DNA of 64,000 nucleotides from Aerococcaceae bacterium zg-252 (GCA_016237705.1 CP066204.1:1002001-1066000); one strand, 5' to 3'; shown: positions 19,297 to 28,405, counted from the first letter of the stretch. Program-made: numbers and translations. Notes: generated by a model not told the origin, from the sequence alone.

Positions 19297-19390
19297 CTAG
19301 TTTTTTATGAATAAGTATAGTTACTACCTATTACGCTGTTGTGTTTAGCTTATCTGCTAAGTTTGATTAAGCACTCACTTGAATAAGCCA

Positions 19391-19427
19391 AAAAACACCA
19401 CCATAGAGTTCAAATACTCCATGGTGG
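19391..19427 (-). terminator. Terminator of methyltransferase copy 2
   Basis: CCACCATAGAGT (19398-19409) pairs with ACTCCATGGTGG (19416-19427); five A residues just left of it give the minus-strand T-run. It is duplicated together with the gene. Confidence 0.85.
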
Positions 19428-19440
19428 CATATTTATTGAA

Positions 19441-20601
19441 TTATCCCCAAACTTCTTCGGCGATTTCGTTGATTAGTTTAATTTTAGCCCATTGTTGTTC
19501 TTCTGTTAAAATATTTCCTTCTTCAGTTGAGGCAAAACCACATTGTGGACTTAAGTATAAGTTTTCTAACGGCACGTATTGTGCTGCTTCTTTAATACGA
19601 GCGATAATCGTTTCCTTATCTTCTAATTCGCCGAATTTTGAAGTTAATAATCCAAGGACAACTTTTTTACCGTCCGTTACTTTTGCTAAAGGTGTAAAGT
19701 CACCAGCACGGTCTGTATCGTACTCTAAGTAGTAAGCATTAACATTTTCTTCTCCGAATAATGTATCAGCTACTGCATCATAGCCACCTTGTGACGCCCA
19801 TGTTGAGTGGAAATTACCTCGACATACGTGTGTATTAACAACTAAATCTTCCGGTAAATCTGTTAAAATACCATTATTCAAAGTTAAGAAATCTGCTGCA
19901 AAATCTGCACGAACTTCTTCAGGGCTTTGTGTATGACCGCCAGCAGCTGCAAAGATGTCAATTAAATGATTGTCAACAATCGCACCCCAAGTACAGTCAT
20001 CAATTTGTAAATTGCGTACGCCAGCTTCATATAATTCCTTAATCACTGTCTTATAAGCTGCAATAATATCGGCGAATAATGCTTCTTTACTTTCATAAAC
20101 AGAGTAAACTTGTTCGATATGTTCTTCATCACGAATCAATTCAAAATAAAATTGTGCTGGAGCTGGAATAGTTTGACGTGCAACTGCTCTATCTCCTACC
20201 ACTTCTTTTAAGAATAGAAAATCTTTTACAAATGGGTGATTCTCACCTGTAATTTTCCCAAAAACATCACAGCTATCTGCTTTAGTTGTTTCATCATGGA
20301 ATTGATACCCAATTTTAGCTTGAGTATGTTCAACACCATTCAAACCCCAGAAAAAGTCTAAGTGCCAGTACGCACGGCGGAACTCTCCGTCTGTTACTCC
20401 TTTTAATCCAGCTTCAATTTGCTTATCTACTAATTCTTTGATTAATTCATCTTCAACTTCACGTAATGCTTCACGAGTTAGTTCACCTTTATTGAAAGTC
20501 TCTCTTGCTTTAACTAAACGTTCTGGACGTAAAAATGACCCGACATGGTCTACACGAAAAGGTGCAGTAGAATGGTTGTGACATTGACAATTTGTTGACA
20601 T
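19441..20601 (-). CDS. Core-MetE-like methyltransferase, copy 2
   Basis: This is the 386-residue paralogue of copy 1, with the same zinc ligands (HVCRGNF, EYD, PQCGF) and the same MSTNCQCHNHS start. The two proteins differ mainly in scattered positions such as CDVFGKITGENH here against CDVVAKISGENH in copy 1, and in the 190-250 region. The start-to-start and stop-to-stop distances are both exactly 1411 bases, so the genes have not gained or lost codons since duplication. Retention of both frames suggests both are used, perhaps with different substrates or donors. Confidence 0.85.
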   Translation of the reverse strand: MSTNCQCHNHSTAPFRVDHVGSFLRPERLVKARETFNKGELTREALREVEDELIKELVDKQIEAGLKGVTDGEFRRAYWHLDFFWGLNGVEHTQAKIGYQFHDETTKADSCDVFGKITGENHPFVKDFLFLKEVVGDRAVARQTIPAPAQFYFELIRDEEHIEQVYSVYESKEALFADIIAAYKTVIKELYEAGVRNLQIDDCTWGAIVDNHLIDIFAAAGGHTQSPEEVRADFAADFLTLNNGILTDLPEDLVVNTHVCRGNFHSTWASQGGYDAVADTLFGEENVNAYYLEYDTDRAGDFTPLAKVTDGKKVVLGLLTSKFGELEDKETIIARIKEAAQYVPLENLYLSPQCGFASTEEGNILTEEQQWAKIKLINEIAEEVWG

Positions 20602-20689
20602 AAAAATATTCCCCCTAAAATGAAAACTATCATTTACTCAATACCTTTTCAAAAAAATTTATTTGAAAAAATTGAACTATGTGATGTTC

Positions 20690-20731
20690 ATTATAGGAGA
20701 AATATAATTCGAAAGCAATAGATAGGCTATT
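20690..20731 (-). promoter_or_regulatory. Promoter and dyad of methyltransferase copy 2
   Basis: TTGCTT (20718-20713), 17 bases, then TATAAT (20695-20690). The AATAG-N5-CTATT dyad is at 20717-20731. The layout is the same as before copy 1. Confidence 0.6.
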
Positions 20732-20779
20732 CTAGTTTTTTATGAAGAAATATAACTTTTACCTATTACAATAAACCTT

Positions 20780-21397
20780 TTATTTTAATAAATCAAAAAT
20801 TGATTCTAATAATCCTTTATCTGCTGTAGGTGATTGATGAGTTTGACCAGTCATCTGATTGAATACACCCTCTAACAAGCCACCTAATAAACCACCATTA
20901 TGCGTTTCTTGCTCAACAGCTCGTTGCTCAGCTGCTGTTTGTTGACGAATTTGTTCTGGTGTTAATTGCTGGTTATTTTTTGCTTTAGCTAAATAATGAA
21001 TTAATAATGGTGCTACTAAAACTAAGGTATTGCGAACTCCCTCTGGAGTTAAACCTAAGGTATCAGCAATTTTTTCAATAATCCCTTGTTGATTTGGGAT
21101 TATATGGTCTAACATTTTAGAGCCGTCACTCATATCTACATTATTGACGTGTTCAGCAACCGTTGGATAGGACGGGTCATTCGCATGTTCTGTTAAAGCA
21201 TTATCAAATGATTGTAAGCCCTCATCTGTTTGGGTATTATTATTGATTGCTTTTAAAATTAAAGGCAATGCCAAACTAATAATCGAATTAGCCTGTTGTG
21301 AGTTAATTCCGGCACGATTCGAGATTGCTTGAACATCGGATTCATTGCCTTGCGAGAATAACTCGATTAAACTACCTACATTTTCAAAAATTGACAT
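20780..21397 (-). CDS. DUF937 family protein
   Basis: The 205-residue protein belongs to the DUF937 (YidB-like) family: N-terminal FSQGNESDVQAISNRAGI, a hydrophobic SIISLALPLILKAINNN segment, and a second predicted repeat with ADTLGLTPEGV and LVLVAPLLIHYLAK near residue 130. A glycine-rich stretch (GGLLGGLLEG) follows near residue 168. The function of the family is unknown. It stands alone between the methyltransferase pair and the ABC exporter and starts at ATG 21397 behind a GGAG site. Confidence 0.75.
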   Translation of the reverse strand: MSIFENVGSLIELFSQGNESDVQAISNRAGINSQQANSIISLALPLILKAINNNTQTDEGLQSFDNALTEHANDPSYPTVAEHVNNVDMSDGSKMLDHIIPNQQGIIEKIADTLGLTPEGVRNTLVLVAPLLIHYLAKAKNNQQLTPEQIRQQTAAEQRAVEQETHNGGLLGGLLEGVFNQMTGQTHQSPTADKGLLESIFDLLK

Positions 21398-21484
21398 AAT
21401 ATTGAACTCCTCATTATTTTGATAATTATATTATATCATATTTTCAGACATGATTATAATAATATGATTTATGGTTGAATAGAC

Positions 21485-21557
21485 AAAAAATGTGGACTGG
21501 CAAAAAGATTAGGCATTTTAACAAATGGATTAAAGATAATACCCTTTTGCCAATCCA
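21485..21557 (-). terminator. Terminator of the ABC exporter operon
   Basis: TGGACTGGCAAAA (from 21493) pairs with TTTTGCCAATCCA (to 21557), with one G-U pair and a loop of about 37 bases. On the minus strand it is followed by CATTTTTTGTC. Confidence 0.7.
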
Positions 21558-21582
21558 ACTGTTTCTCGCTCACACTATTTGA

Positions 21583-23328
21583 CTATCCCATAGTATGTTG
21601 CATTTTATGCATGTTTGCATAACGACCATTCAATTCCAATAAGGATTGATGTGTTCCTCGCTCCACAATTTCACCTTCGTGTAATACTAAAATTTGGTCA
21701 GCGTCACGAATAGTTGACAATCGGTGGGCGATAATAAAGGTAGTTCGCCCCTCTTTGACCACAGCCATAGCTTGTTGAATAATGGCTTCTGTTTCTGTAT
21801 CAATATGTGAAGTCGCTTCATCTAGGATAAGAATCTTCGGATTGCTTGCTAATGTACGTGCAAAGGAAATTAATTGACGTTCACCACTTGAAAAAGCATT
21901 ACCTTTTTCCACGACAGGCTCATAAATTCCTTTATCCAAACGTTTTAACAAATCGCCTGCTCCTACCTTATGTAAAGCATCAATAATCGTTTCTTCCGAC
22001 ATCGTTTCATCGTCCATTGCCACATTTGACGCAATCGTTCCAGTAAATAAATACGGATCTTGAAGAACAATTCCCATTGATTGACGCACACTTTCGCGAT
22101 TATATTGTGCAACCGGTTGACCGTCGATACAAATATCACCTTGTTGAGGGTCATAAAATCGGAATAATAAATTAATCATTGAACTTTTACCAGAGCCTGT
22201 ATGTCCTACTAATGCGACAGTTTGACCTGGTTTAGCAGTAAAATGAATATCTTTTAATACTGGACTCTTTTCATCATAGCCAAATGTCACATGATTGAAC
22301 GTTACTTCACCATTTGATACAACTAATTGAGCATCTTGTTTTTCTTCTTGGGGTGAATCTAATAATTCCATAAGACGACGACCGGTGGTAAGTGAACGTT
22401 GTAATTGTGGAAACATCCGTACTAAGCCCCCCATATTATTAAACAGACGGTCAATATAATTAATATAGGTTAACAATAATCCTGCTGAAATTGTTAGATA
22501 TCCACCTAAAAATTGATAACCAACATAAGTTAAAATCGCTAAAAATACTGTTCGCTTAAATACTTCGACTAGACTCCACGAAATAGTAGCATGAACTTTA
22601 TTCATTTTGACATCTGCTTGGTACATTTGCTCTACAACATTATCAAAACGTTTAATCGTATCATCTTCTTGTTTAAATAATTGAATTATCGCACTACCAG
22701 TCATCATCTCATTAACATGCGTATTAACTTCACTTTGCATTTCATAATAAAGCGTCAATTGTTTATCAGTACGATAATGCCATAAGCGTTGCCAAACGTA
22801 AAATACTGGAAATAATACTAATAATGCCAAACCAATTTTATAGTTCAAAATAAAAATAATAGCATAAACACTTAGAATACTAACAACTGTCACTAAAATA
22901 TTAGATAGTAAACTACCATAAAATTGTGAACGCAATGTTTCCGTATCGTTAACAATACGAGCAGAAATTTTTCCAGCAGGTTTATCATCAAAATAAGAAA
23001 TCGGCAAATTTTGCATTGTTTGATACGCTTCATTACGTAAATGTTCAGCAATCCGATTAGCACAATGCACCAACATACGAACAGATACATAACCAACTAA
23101 ACTCCCAATAATAGAAGTGCCCATATAAATGCTGAGCCACTTAAATAGCTCACCATAATCAAGTGGTGCCCCTTTTGTAGCTGGCGTTAAAATTTGGTCA
23201 ATAATGTGCTGGACAAATAATGGAGCGACTTGTAGTGACCCTGTTGTTAATAAAAGTAAGGTTAAGCCTGCAATAAATAATGGTAAAACTATTTTTAAAT
23301 AGCTTAATAATCTTATGACTAATTTCAT
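21583..23328 (-). CDS. Heterodimeric ABC exporter, second half-transporter (BmrD/LmrD-like)
   Basis: This 581-residue half-transporter has an N-terminal six-helix domain and a C-terminal nucleotide-binding domain with Walker A VGHTGSGKSS and Walker B ILILDEATSHID. The catalytic glutamate is present, but the ABC signature is off-consensus (FSSGERQ). Its partner shows the reverse pattern, so the pair should form one good and one degenerate ATP site, as in BmrCD and LmrCD multidrug exporters. ATG 23328 overlaps the upstream TGA (ATGA) and follows GGAGGGCGAC. Substrates are unknown; drugs or peptides are likely. Confidence 0.88.
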   Translation of the reverse strand: MKLVIRLLSYLKIVLPLFIAGLTLLLLTTGSLQVAPLFVQHIIDQILTPATKGAPLDYGELFKWLSIYMGTSIIGSLVGYVSVRMLVHCANRIAEHLRNEAYQTMQNLPISYFDDKPAGKISARIVNDTETLRSQFYGSLLSNILVTVVSILSVYAIIFILNYKIGLALLVLFPVFYVWQRLWHYRTDKQLTLYYEMQSEVNTHVNEMMTGSAIIQLFKQEDDTIKRFDNVVEQMYQADVKMNKVHATISWSLVEVFKRTVFLAILTYVGYQFLGGYLTISAGLLLTYINYIDRLFNNMGGLVRMFPQLQRSLTTGRRLMELLDSPQEEKQDAQLVVSNGEVTFNHVTFGYDEKSPVLKDIHFTAKPGQTVALVGHTGSGKSSMINLLFRFYDPQQGDICIDGQPVAQYNRESVRQSMGIVLQDPYLFTGTIASNVAMDDETMSEETIIDALHKVGAGDLLKRLDKGIYEPVVEKGNAFSSGERQLISFARTLASNPKILILDEATSHIDTETEAIIQQAMAVVKEGRTTFIIAHRLSTIRDADQILVLHEGEIVERGTHQSLLELNGRYANMHKMQHTMG

Positions 23329-25055
23329 GCGTCGCCCTCCTCTTGTGTTAGTTGTTTTTGATATTGTTCTGCATACCAACCATTTGATTGTTGTAATTGC
23401 GTCGGTGTTCCTTCTTCGACAATTTTCCCTTCATCTAATACAATCACCCAATCAGCATGACTGACTGCCGATAGACGGTGCGTCACAATAATCGTCATTT
23501 TTCCTTGTCGTAAGGCTTGAATATTTTCGATGATAATGCGTTCTGTTTTCGCATCAACTGCCGATAGCGAATCATCTAAAATTAAAATATTCGGGTCTTT
23601 AATCGCTGCTCGTGCAATGGAAATCCGTTGTTTTTGTCCACCGGAAATTGATACACCTTTTTCTCCTACCAATGTATCATAACCTTTTTCCATTCGCTCT
23701 AAATCCTGTGTAAAGGCTGCGACTGCAACAGCATAATCTAATTCTTTTTGCGATGCTTCACTTTTGCCTACACGAATATTTTCAGCAACCGTTCGTGAAA
23801 ATAAAACATGTTCTTGAGGCACATAGCCGATTTGACGTTCGATTGAATCTCGACGATAGTCTTGAATTGGTACATCATTAATCAATATTTTTCCTTGTCC
23901 GACTGGATATTGTCTTAATAATTGACGGATAAAAGTAGTTTTTCCGCTTCCTGTTTTTCCGACAATTCCCAATGTTTGTCCTTTTTCAATCGTGACATTA
24001 ATTTTCTCTAAACCTTGATATTCACTGCCAGCATATTGAAATTGGTAGTCACGAAATTCAATTTTTTCTGGGAAAGCAAGTATTTCCTTGCCGTTAGCTT
24101 CTAAATCATCGTCCGTTTCTAATAATTCATGTAATTTACCAAATGAAATAGCTGCTGTTTTATATATTAAAATAAAATCCGTTAACATCCACATTGGCTC
24201 TAGAAGTATCCATGAATACATTTGCAGTGCTACAACATCCCCTACGGATAATTGCCCTAATGAAATTGCATGTCCACCAAAGCCAAGAACTGTTGCTGCA
24301 CTCAGTGCTAGTAAGACATTAGAAAATCGACCATACATCGCTTGATAAAACATAATTTGGTCAGCACGCTGACGTAATGATTGTGTTCTTTTAGCAAAAC
24401 GAGCAGCACCTAAGGCTGAATTACCGTAAGCTCTCGTTACACGAATACCTTCAACTACTTCTAATACTTCATTACTCAAACTCGCAACGGCTTCACGGTT
24501 AGCGTCTACCATATCATCTTGTTTCCGACCAATAAAATCGACAATAATTCCTAAAATAATAATCGGTACCATACTGATGAGTGATATCCACCATGAAATA
24601 ATAAACATTTGTGGAATAATGATAACGATTGTCCCAAACCCATAAAATAAACTCATCGTTCCATAACCGAGTAATTCAGATAAACTACTAATATCACTAG
24701 TAAAACGAGTCATCATATCTCCACTACGAAATTTATCGTAAAATGGGATACGCATAAAACTTAATTTTCGGAACAATGATTTTTTTAACTCTCTCTCATA
24801 AAATGCTTGAGATGAAAATAACCACTGCACCCAAAAATATCCAACAACATAAGCGATAAGTGTTGTTACAATTAAGATAACTAATTGTTGATATAAACTC
24901 TCCGCCGTCAAATGATTTGCTGCGATTTCATTGATAATACGTTGCGTCACACGTGTTGGAAAAACACTCATACCGTACTCGACCAACACACCAATTAAAA
25001 CAGCAAAATAAATCCATTTCTTTTTCAGAATAAATTGCCATAATTCTTTAATCAT
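23325..25055 (-). CDS. Heterodimeric ABC exporter, first half-transporter (BmrC/LmrC-like)
   Basis: This 576-residue half-transporter has six predicted membrane helices, then Walker A VGKTGSGKTT and a canonical signature SISGGQKQR. Its Walker B reads ILILDDSLSAVD: aspartate replaces the catalytic glutamate, the hallmark of the degenerate site in heterodimeric exporters. It is the first gene of the operon and overlaps its partner by 4 bases. Upstream are a 25-codon leader ORF and an intrinsic terminator, suggesting expression is set by attenuation. Confidence 0.88.
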   Translation of the reverse strand: MIKELWQFILKKKWIYFAVLIGVLVEYGMSVFPTRVTQRIINEIAANHLTAESLYQQLVILIVTTLIAYVVGYFWVQWLFSSQAFYERELKKSLFRKLSFMRIPFYDKFRSGDMMTRFTSDISSLSELLGYGTMSLFYGFGTIVIIIPQMFIISWWISLISMVPIIILGIIVDFIGRKQDDMVDANREAVASLSNEVLEVVEGIRVTRAYGNSALGAARFAKRTQSLRQRADQIMFYQAMYGRFSNVLLALSAATVLGFGGHAISLGQLSVGDVVALQMYSWILLEPMWMLTDFILIYKTAAISFGKLHELLETDDDLEANGKEILAFPEKIEFRDYQFQYAGSEYQGLEKINVTIEKGQTLGIVGKTGSGKTTFIRQLLRQYPVGQGKILINDVPIQDYRRDSIERQIGYVPQEHVLFSRTVAENIRVGKSEASQKELDYAVAVAAFTQDLERMEKGYDTLVGEKGVSISGGQKQRISIARAAIKDPNILILDDSLSAVDAKTERIIIENIQALRQGKMTIIVTHRLSAVSHADWVIVLDEGKIVEEGTPTQLQQSNGWYAEQYQKQLTQEEGDA

Positions 25056-25123
25056 ATAAGACCTCTTCTTTTCTTTTAAAATATTTTATCATGCTACATT
25101 GATTGCTTACTTTTAGTCATAAC

Positions 25124-25153
25124 AAAAACCCCCTTTCATCTACAGAAAGCGGG
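25124..25153 (-). terminator. Leader terminator (attenuator) before the ABC exporter
   Basis: CCCCCTTTC (25129-25137) and GAAAGCGGG (25145-25153) form a stem with one mismatch, followed on the minus strand by TTTTTG. It sits between the leader ORF and the first exporter gene, about 70 bases before the exporter start, so it must be read through to express the operon. Confidence 0.7.
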
Positions 25154-25176
25154 TATAATGACACTATTATTAATAC

Positions 25177-25205
25177 TATACTAATGCATCTAATTCATTA
25201 GTATA
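25177..25205 (-). repeat. Perfect 10-bp inverted repeat at the end of the leader ORF
   Basis: TATACTAATG (25177-25186) and CATTAGTATA (25196-25205) flank a 9-base loop containing the leader stop codon. A ribosome stalled late in the leader would melt this hairpin, which suits a pause or antitermination role (inference). Confidence 0.6.
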
Positions 25206-25267
25206 AATAAATAAGCTTTCGAAGATGTTTGATTTAATTGATTATTTGCATAATTAATTGTGTTCAT
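25190..25267 (-). CDS. 25-residue leader peptide of the ABC exporter operon
   Basis: A short ORF reads MNTINYANNQLNQ then TSSKAYLFILMN and stops at TAG. It has a strong AAGGAGA binding site and a well-placed promoter, so it is probably translated. It matches no family I know. Its position, ahead of an inverted repeat and an intrinsic terminator upstream of a BmrCD-like exporter, parallels bmrB in Bacillus, where ribosome stalling by antibiotics relieves attenuation. The peptide itself is not similar to BmrB. Confidence 0.6.
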   Translation of the reverse strand: MNTINYANNQLNQTSSKAYLFILMN

Positions 25268-25303
25268 GATACATTCTCCTTTCTTATTTATTTTACAATG
25301 TGA

Positions 25304-25332
25304 AGTGTAACACATTTTGAAAATGATTACAA
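25304..25332 (-). promoter_or_regulatory. Promoter of the leader-ABC exporter operon
   Basis: TTGTAA (25332-25327), 17 bases, TACACT (25309-25304), with an extended -10 TG element directly before it. Confidence 0.7.
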
Positions 25333-25367
25333 GTACTTATTGATTTTTTTTATTATTCTATTAAAGA

Positions 25368-26069
25368 CTAATGAGATATAACAAAACCTTTTTCATCAAT
25401 AAAGTTTAAAGCAATTTCAGCAGCACGCATTTCAGCTTGTTTTTTACTACGGCCAGTTGCTTTCGCCACTTTCTCTCCGTCAACTGATACAGCAATCGTA
25501 AAGCGTGTATCATGTGCTGGGCCTGTTTGGTCAATTACTTCATATTGAATTTTGATTGAACCACGCTGTTGCACCAGTTCTTGTAAACGTGTCTTATAAT
25601 CTTGACTAATAGATGCTAGCATTTGTTCGTGTTGATTCAACATTGTTTTAGTAACAAATCGACGTGCAAAATCCAACCCTAAATCTTTAAAGATAGCACC
25701 TAGGATAGCCTCATAAGCATCAGCTAAAATGGAATCACGCTCATTTCCACCTGTTGCTAATTCCCCTTTTCCAAGTTTAATTGCCTCATTTAGCTTTAGC
25801 TGACGTGCTAAATATGCCAAACTTTGTTCTTGAACCAGTTGAGCACGCATTGTAGTCAATTGTCCCTCTGGGTGATTAGGATAAGTATTGAATAAAAATT
25901 CACTTACCACTACTTCCAATACAGCATCTCCTAAAAATTCAAGACGTTCATTCGATTTTAATTTTTCCCAAGGCTTTTCATTGACAAATGTCGTATGTTG
26001 CAGTGCCTCTTGGTACAACATCACATTTTTTATTGGTTGTTCGATGATACTTTCAATCGTTTGAATCAT
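25368..26069 (-). CDS. rnc: Ribonuclease III
   Basis: RNase III cuts double-stranded RNA and processes rRNA and mRNA. The 233-residue protein has the catalytic signature NERLEFLGDAVLE near residue 40 and the second acidic cluster LADAYEAILGAIFKDLG near residue 115. The C-terminal double-stranded RNA binding domain (about 160-228) includes GRSKKQAEMRAAEIAL. Start and length are standard. In many Firmicutes rnc is next to smc and ftsY; here it stands alone between the exporter and a peptidase gene. Confidence 0.95.
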   Translation of the reverse strand: MIQTIESIIEQPIKNVMLYQEALQHTTFVNEKPWEKLKSNERLEFLGDAVLEVVVSEFLFNTYPNHPEGQLTTMRAQLVQEQSLAYLARQLKLNEAIKLGKGELATGGNERDSILADAYEAILGAIFKDLGLDFARRFVTKTMLNQHEQMLASISQDYKTRLQELVQQRGSIKIQYEVIDQTGPAHDTRFTIAVSVDGEKVAKATGRSKKQAEMRAAEIALNFIDEKGFVISH

Positions 26070-26228
26070 TAGTGCACTCCTTTATTTAGCTCCAATGCGT
26101 TGAAATATTCCCCTACTTCTATGGGGTTTTAGTAATTCATTTCAAAACACTCATTGTTTCCTATTAATTCTCTCTAAAATTATAACAAAACACCTAGCAT
26201 TGAGCAAAACCTTTTTGACAGACCAACA

Positions 26229-26276
26229 TAAAACACTTTCAGAAATAAGGCTTTATCCACCTAATTTTCTGAAAGT
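26229..26276 (-). terminator. Putative terminator of the amino-acid transport operon
   Basis: ACTTTCAGAAA (26235-26245) and TTTCTGAAAGT (26266-26276) form a perfect 11-bp stem right after the M20 gene stop. The minus-strand tail is only moderately T-rich (GTTTTATG). Confidence 0.6.
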
Positions 26277-26283
26277 ATGTAAG

Positions 26284-27465
26284 TTATTGTTGATTGATTT
26301 TAGCCAATGTTTCGTCTTGTTCGAGCTTAACTTGTGCTAATGTTGTTGGATTTTCTAATAAGTACAAGGCTGTTAAAGCAATCCCTTGAGCAGCTTTGAT
26401 AAGTCCATTTCTACCTTGTTCTGAAAGAGTGGCATCAGCCATTTCTTTACTATGAGCTTGAACATGCTCATCAGCAATTTTGATAAAGCCTTGAATGGTC
26501 GGACATTTATAGCTTACAGCTCCAACATCGGTTGAGCCAGTCGCAATCTCGTCCACTGGTTCAATATCCGTTACACCAATTGACTGATATTGTTCTGTTA
26601 AGAGTTCAGCTAGACGATAGTTAATGACAGTATCTTCGTACGGACATTCATAGACAGACGTTTCAAAGGTAGTGCCATTAGCTGCACAAACGCCTTCCAC
26701 CATTTCAACAGCTTTTGCTGCAACTTCTTTGGCATAGGAAATAGTCGGTGCTCTAAAATAATATTCCATAGCTGCATAACCTGGAATGACATTCGCTGCT
26801 TTTCCACCGTCTGAAATAACACCATGAATATAAGTATGTGGTGCTACAAATTGACGTAATAAATTGATTTGGACATAACTCATTACAGCTGCGTCTAAAG
26901 CTGATGCTCCTTCTGCCGGTCGACAAGCATGTGCATTTTTGCCAAAAAATTCAAATTTCAGTGGATAAAGTGCATTGCTGCGACCACCGACCCCATTGCG
27001 AGTACCTGGGTGCACCATTAAAGCCACATCAACTTCATCAAACACACCCGCATTCGCTAAAGATACTTTTCCACCAAAATTTTCTTCTGCTGGTGTCCCC
27101 ACTACTAATACTTTTCCACCATATTGATCAATAACTGATTTTAAAGCCTCACCAGCTGCAACACCAATCGCTGCAATCAGATTGTGCCCACAACCATGCC
27201 CCACTTCTGGTAATGCATCATATTCGCACATAAATGCAATGGTTGGCCCTGGTTTATGCGTATCATAAGTAGCTAAAAAGGCAGTCGGTAATATATAAGC
27301 AGCCTGGGTATCAAATCCTGCTTTCGTCAAATAGTCGACTAATACAGCCATTGATTCAAACTCTTCATTGCCAATTTCCGGATTGTCATACAATGTTTTG
27401 ACAATTTGCATATAGTCGTCGACATGAGCATCAACAGATTGTAAAATTATTTCTCTTGCCTGCAT
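26284..27465 (-). CDS. M20 family metallo-amidohydrolase/peptidase
   Basis: The 393-residue M20D protein should hydrolyse an N-acyl amino acid, dipeptide or p-aminobenzoyl-glutamate-like amide. Metal-binding motifs are visible: MCEYDALPEVGHGCGHN near residue 80, PAEENFGGK near residue 130, and DVALMVHPG near residue 147. It follows the substrate-binding protein gene by 62 bases on the same strand, with no terminator between, so it is probably in the T-box-controlled operon. That suggests it frees an amino acid from an imported conjugate (inference). Confidence 0.82.
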   Translation of the reverse strand: MQAREIILQSVDAHVDDYMQIVKTLYDNPEIGNEEFESMAVLVDYLTKAGFDTQAAYILPTAFLATYDTHKPGPTIAFMCEYDALPEVGHGCGHNLIAAIGVAAGEALKSVIDQYGGKVLVVGTPAEENFGGKVSLANAGVFDEVDVALMVHPGTRNGVGGRSNALYPLKFEFFGKNAHACRPAEGASALDAAVMSYVQINLLRQFVAPHTYIHGVISDGGKAANVIPGYAAMEYYFRAPTISYAKEVAAKAVEMVEGVCAANGTTFETSVYECPYEDTVINYRLAELLTEQYQSIGVTDIEPVDEIATGSTDVGAVSYKCPTIQGFIKIADEHVQAHSKEMADATLSEQGRNGLIKAAQGIALTALYLLENPTTLAQVKLEQDETLAKINQQ

Positions 27466-27527
27466 CTTTCATTCTCCTCGTTTGAATTGACTTCCACTTA
27501 AGAAGTCCAAAGCACTCACACCCTGTT

Positions 27528-28382
27528 TTATTCTACTTCTAATGCCTTAGTTGACAAAGCTTTAGCCTCTGTCTCCCATTTTTCCATTGTGCCGTCTTTA
27601 ATAGCAGTTTCAATGACTTCATTGATGACTTTTAACAAATCAGCATTATCATGATTTTTCGGTAAGCCGATAACATTATTGGCATATTTATTTTCTGGAT
27701 CTAAGTCAAACGCATCACGTGGTAAAATCGTTAAATTGTCAAATGCAGCCACTAATGGTTCTGCTGAAGAAGTAGACACAACCATTGCTTGAATATCCCC
27801 AGCATTTAGAGCGAGTACAGCTGCATCTAATGTACCGTATTGTTTTACATTGGTCGGTTTAGTTGCTTGCAAGGCTAACTCATATTGAATTGAACCACCT
27901 TGTGCTCCAATCGTTAAATTCGCAGCTTTTAATTCATCGAGTGTTTTAAATTTATCAGCCGTTTCTTTACTTACTAATAGACCTTGATAGCCATTATCAC
28001 CTGTTTCTTGTGAATAGCCAACTGAGAAATCCATAACTTCTTCTCTAGCTTGCGTCCATGAAAAACCTGAAATTCCTAAATCAACAGTACCTGTTTGAAT
28101 ATTGGCAATTACACCATTGAAGTCTGTCGTCACTAATTCTAATTTTACACCAATTTTATCAGCAATCGCCTTAGCTAATGCAATATCGCTACCAACGATT
28201 TCTTTTTCGCCTTTATCATTAATAATATAAAATTCACGTGGTGGAAAATCTGGTGAAGTCCCTACTACTAAGGTTCCTTTTTCTTTAATTTTTTCTAATT
28301 GATTATCTGCTGCTTGAGCACTTGGTGCTAATACTGCTAAACTTACTAGCAATGCTAAAAATAAAGTCATTAATTTTTTCAT
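27528..28382 (-). CDS. Amino-acid ABC transporter, substrate-binding protein
   Basis: This 284-residue family 3 binding protein captures a polar or charged amino acid outside the cell. Typical motifs follow the signal: KGTLVVGTSPDFPPREF, VGSDIALAKAIADKIG, and FNGVIANIQTGTVDLGISG. The signal peptide ends APSAQAADNQ, which looks like a signal peptidase I site. There is no lipobox cysteine, although most Gram-positive binding proteins are lipoproteins. It is the third gene after permease and ATPase. Confidence 0.9.
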   Translation of the reverse strand: MKKLMTLFLALLVSLAVLAPSAQAADNQLEKIKEKGTLVVGTSPDFPPREFYIINDKGEKEIVGSDIALAKAIADKIGVKLELVTTDFNGVIANIQTGTVDLGISGFSWTQAREEVMDFSVGYSQETGDNGYQGLLVSKETADKFKTLDELKAANLTIGAQGGSIQYELALQATKPTNVKQYGTLDAAVLALNAGDIQAMVVSTSSAEPLVAAFDNLTILPRDAFDLDPENKYANNVIGLPKNHDNADLLKVINEVIETAIKDGTMEKWETEAKALSTKALEVE

Positions 28383-28405
28383 AATATATTTCCCCTTTCA
28401 TAGTC

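Larger units (their letters stand above)
17983..20745. repeat. Tandem duplication with a 1.41-kb period
   Basis: Two units, about 17983-19310 and 19391-20745, each contain terminator, methyltransferase gene, leader, promoter and dyad in the same order and spacing. Non-coding parts are conserved too, which marks a true segmental tandem duplication rather than two independent acquisitions. Confidence 0.85.

Noticed and set aside
26086-26160. Relation between sequence at 26086-26112 and 40729-40754 (CCAATGNGTTGAAAT)
   Set aside because: The shared part is only about 20 of 25 bases without clear structure, too little to call a second repeat family.
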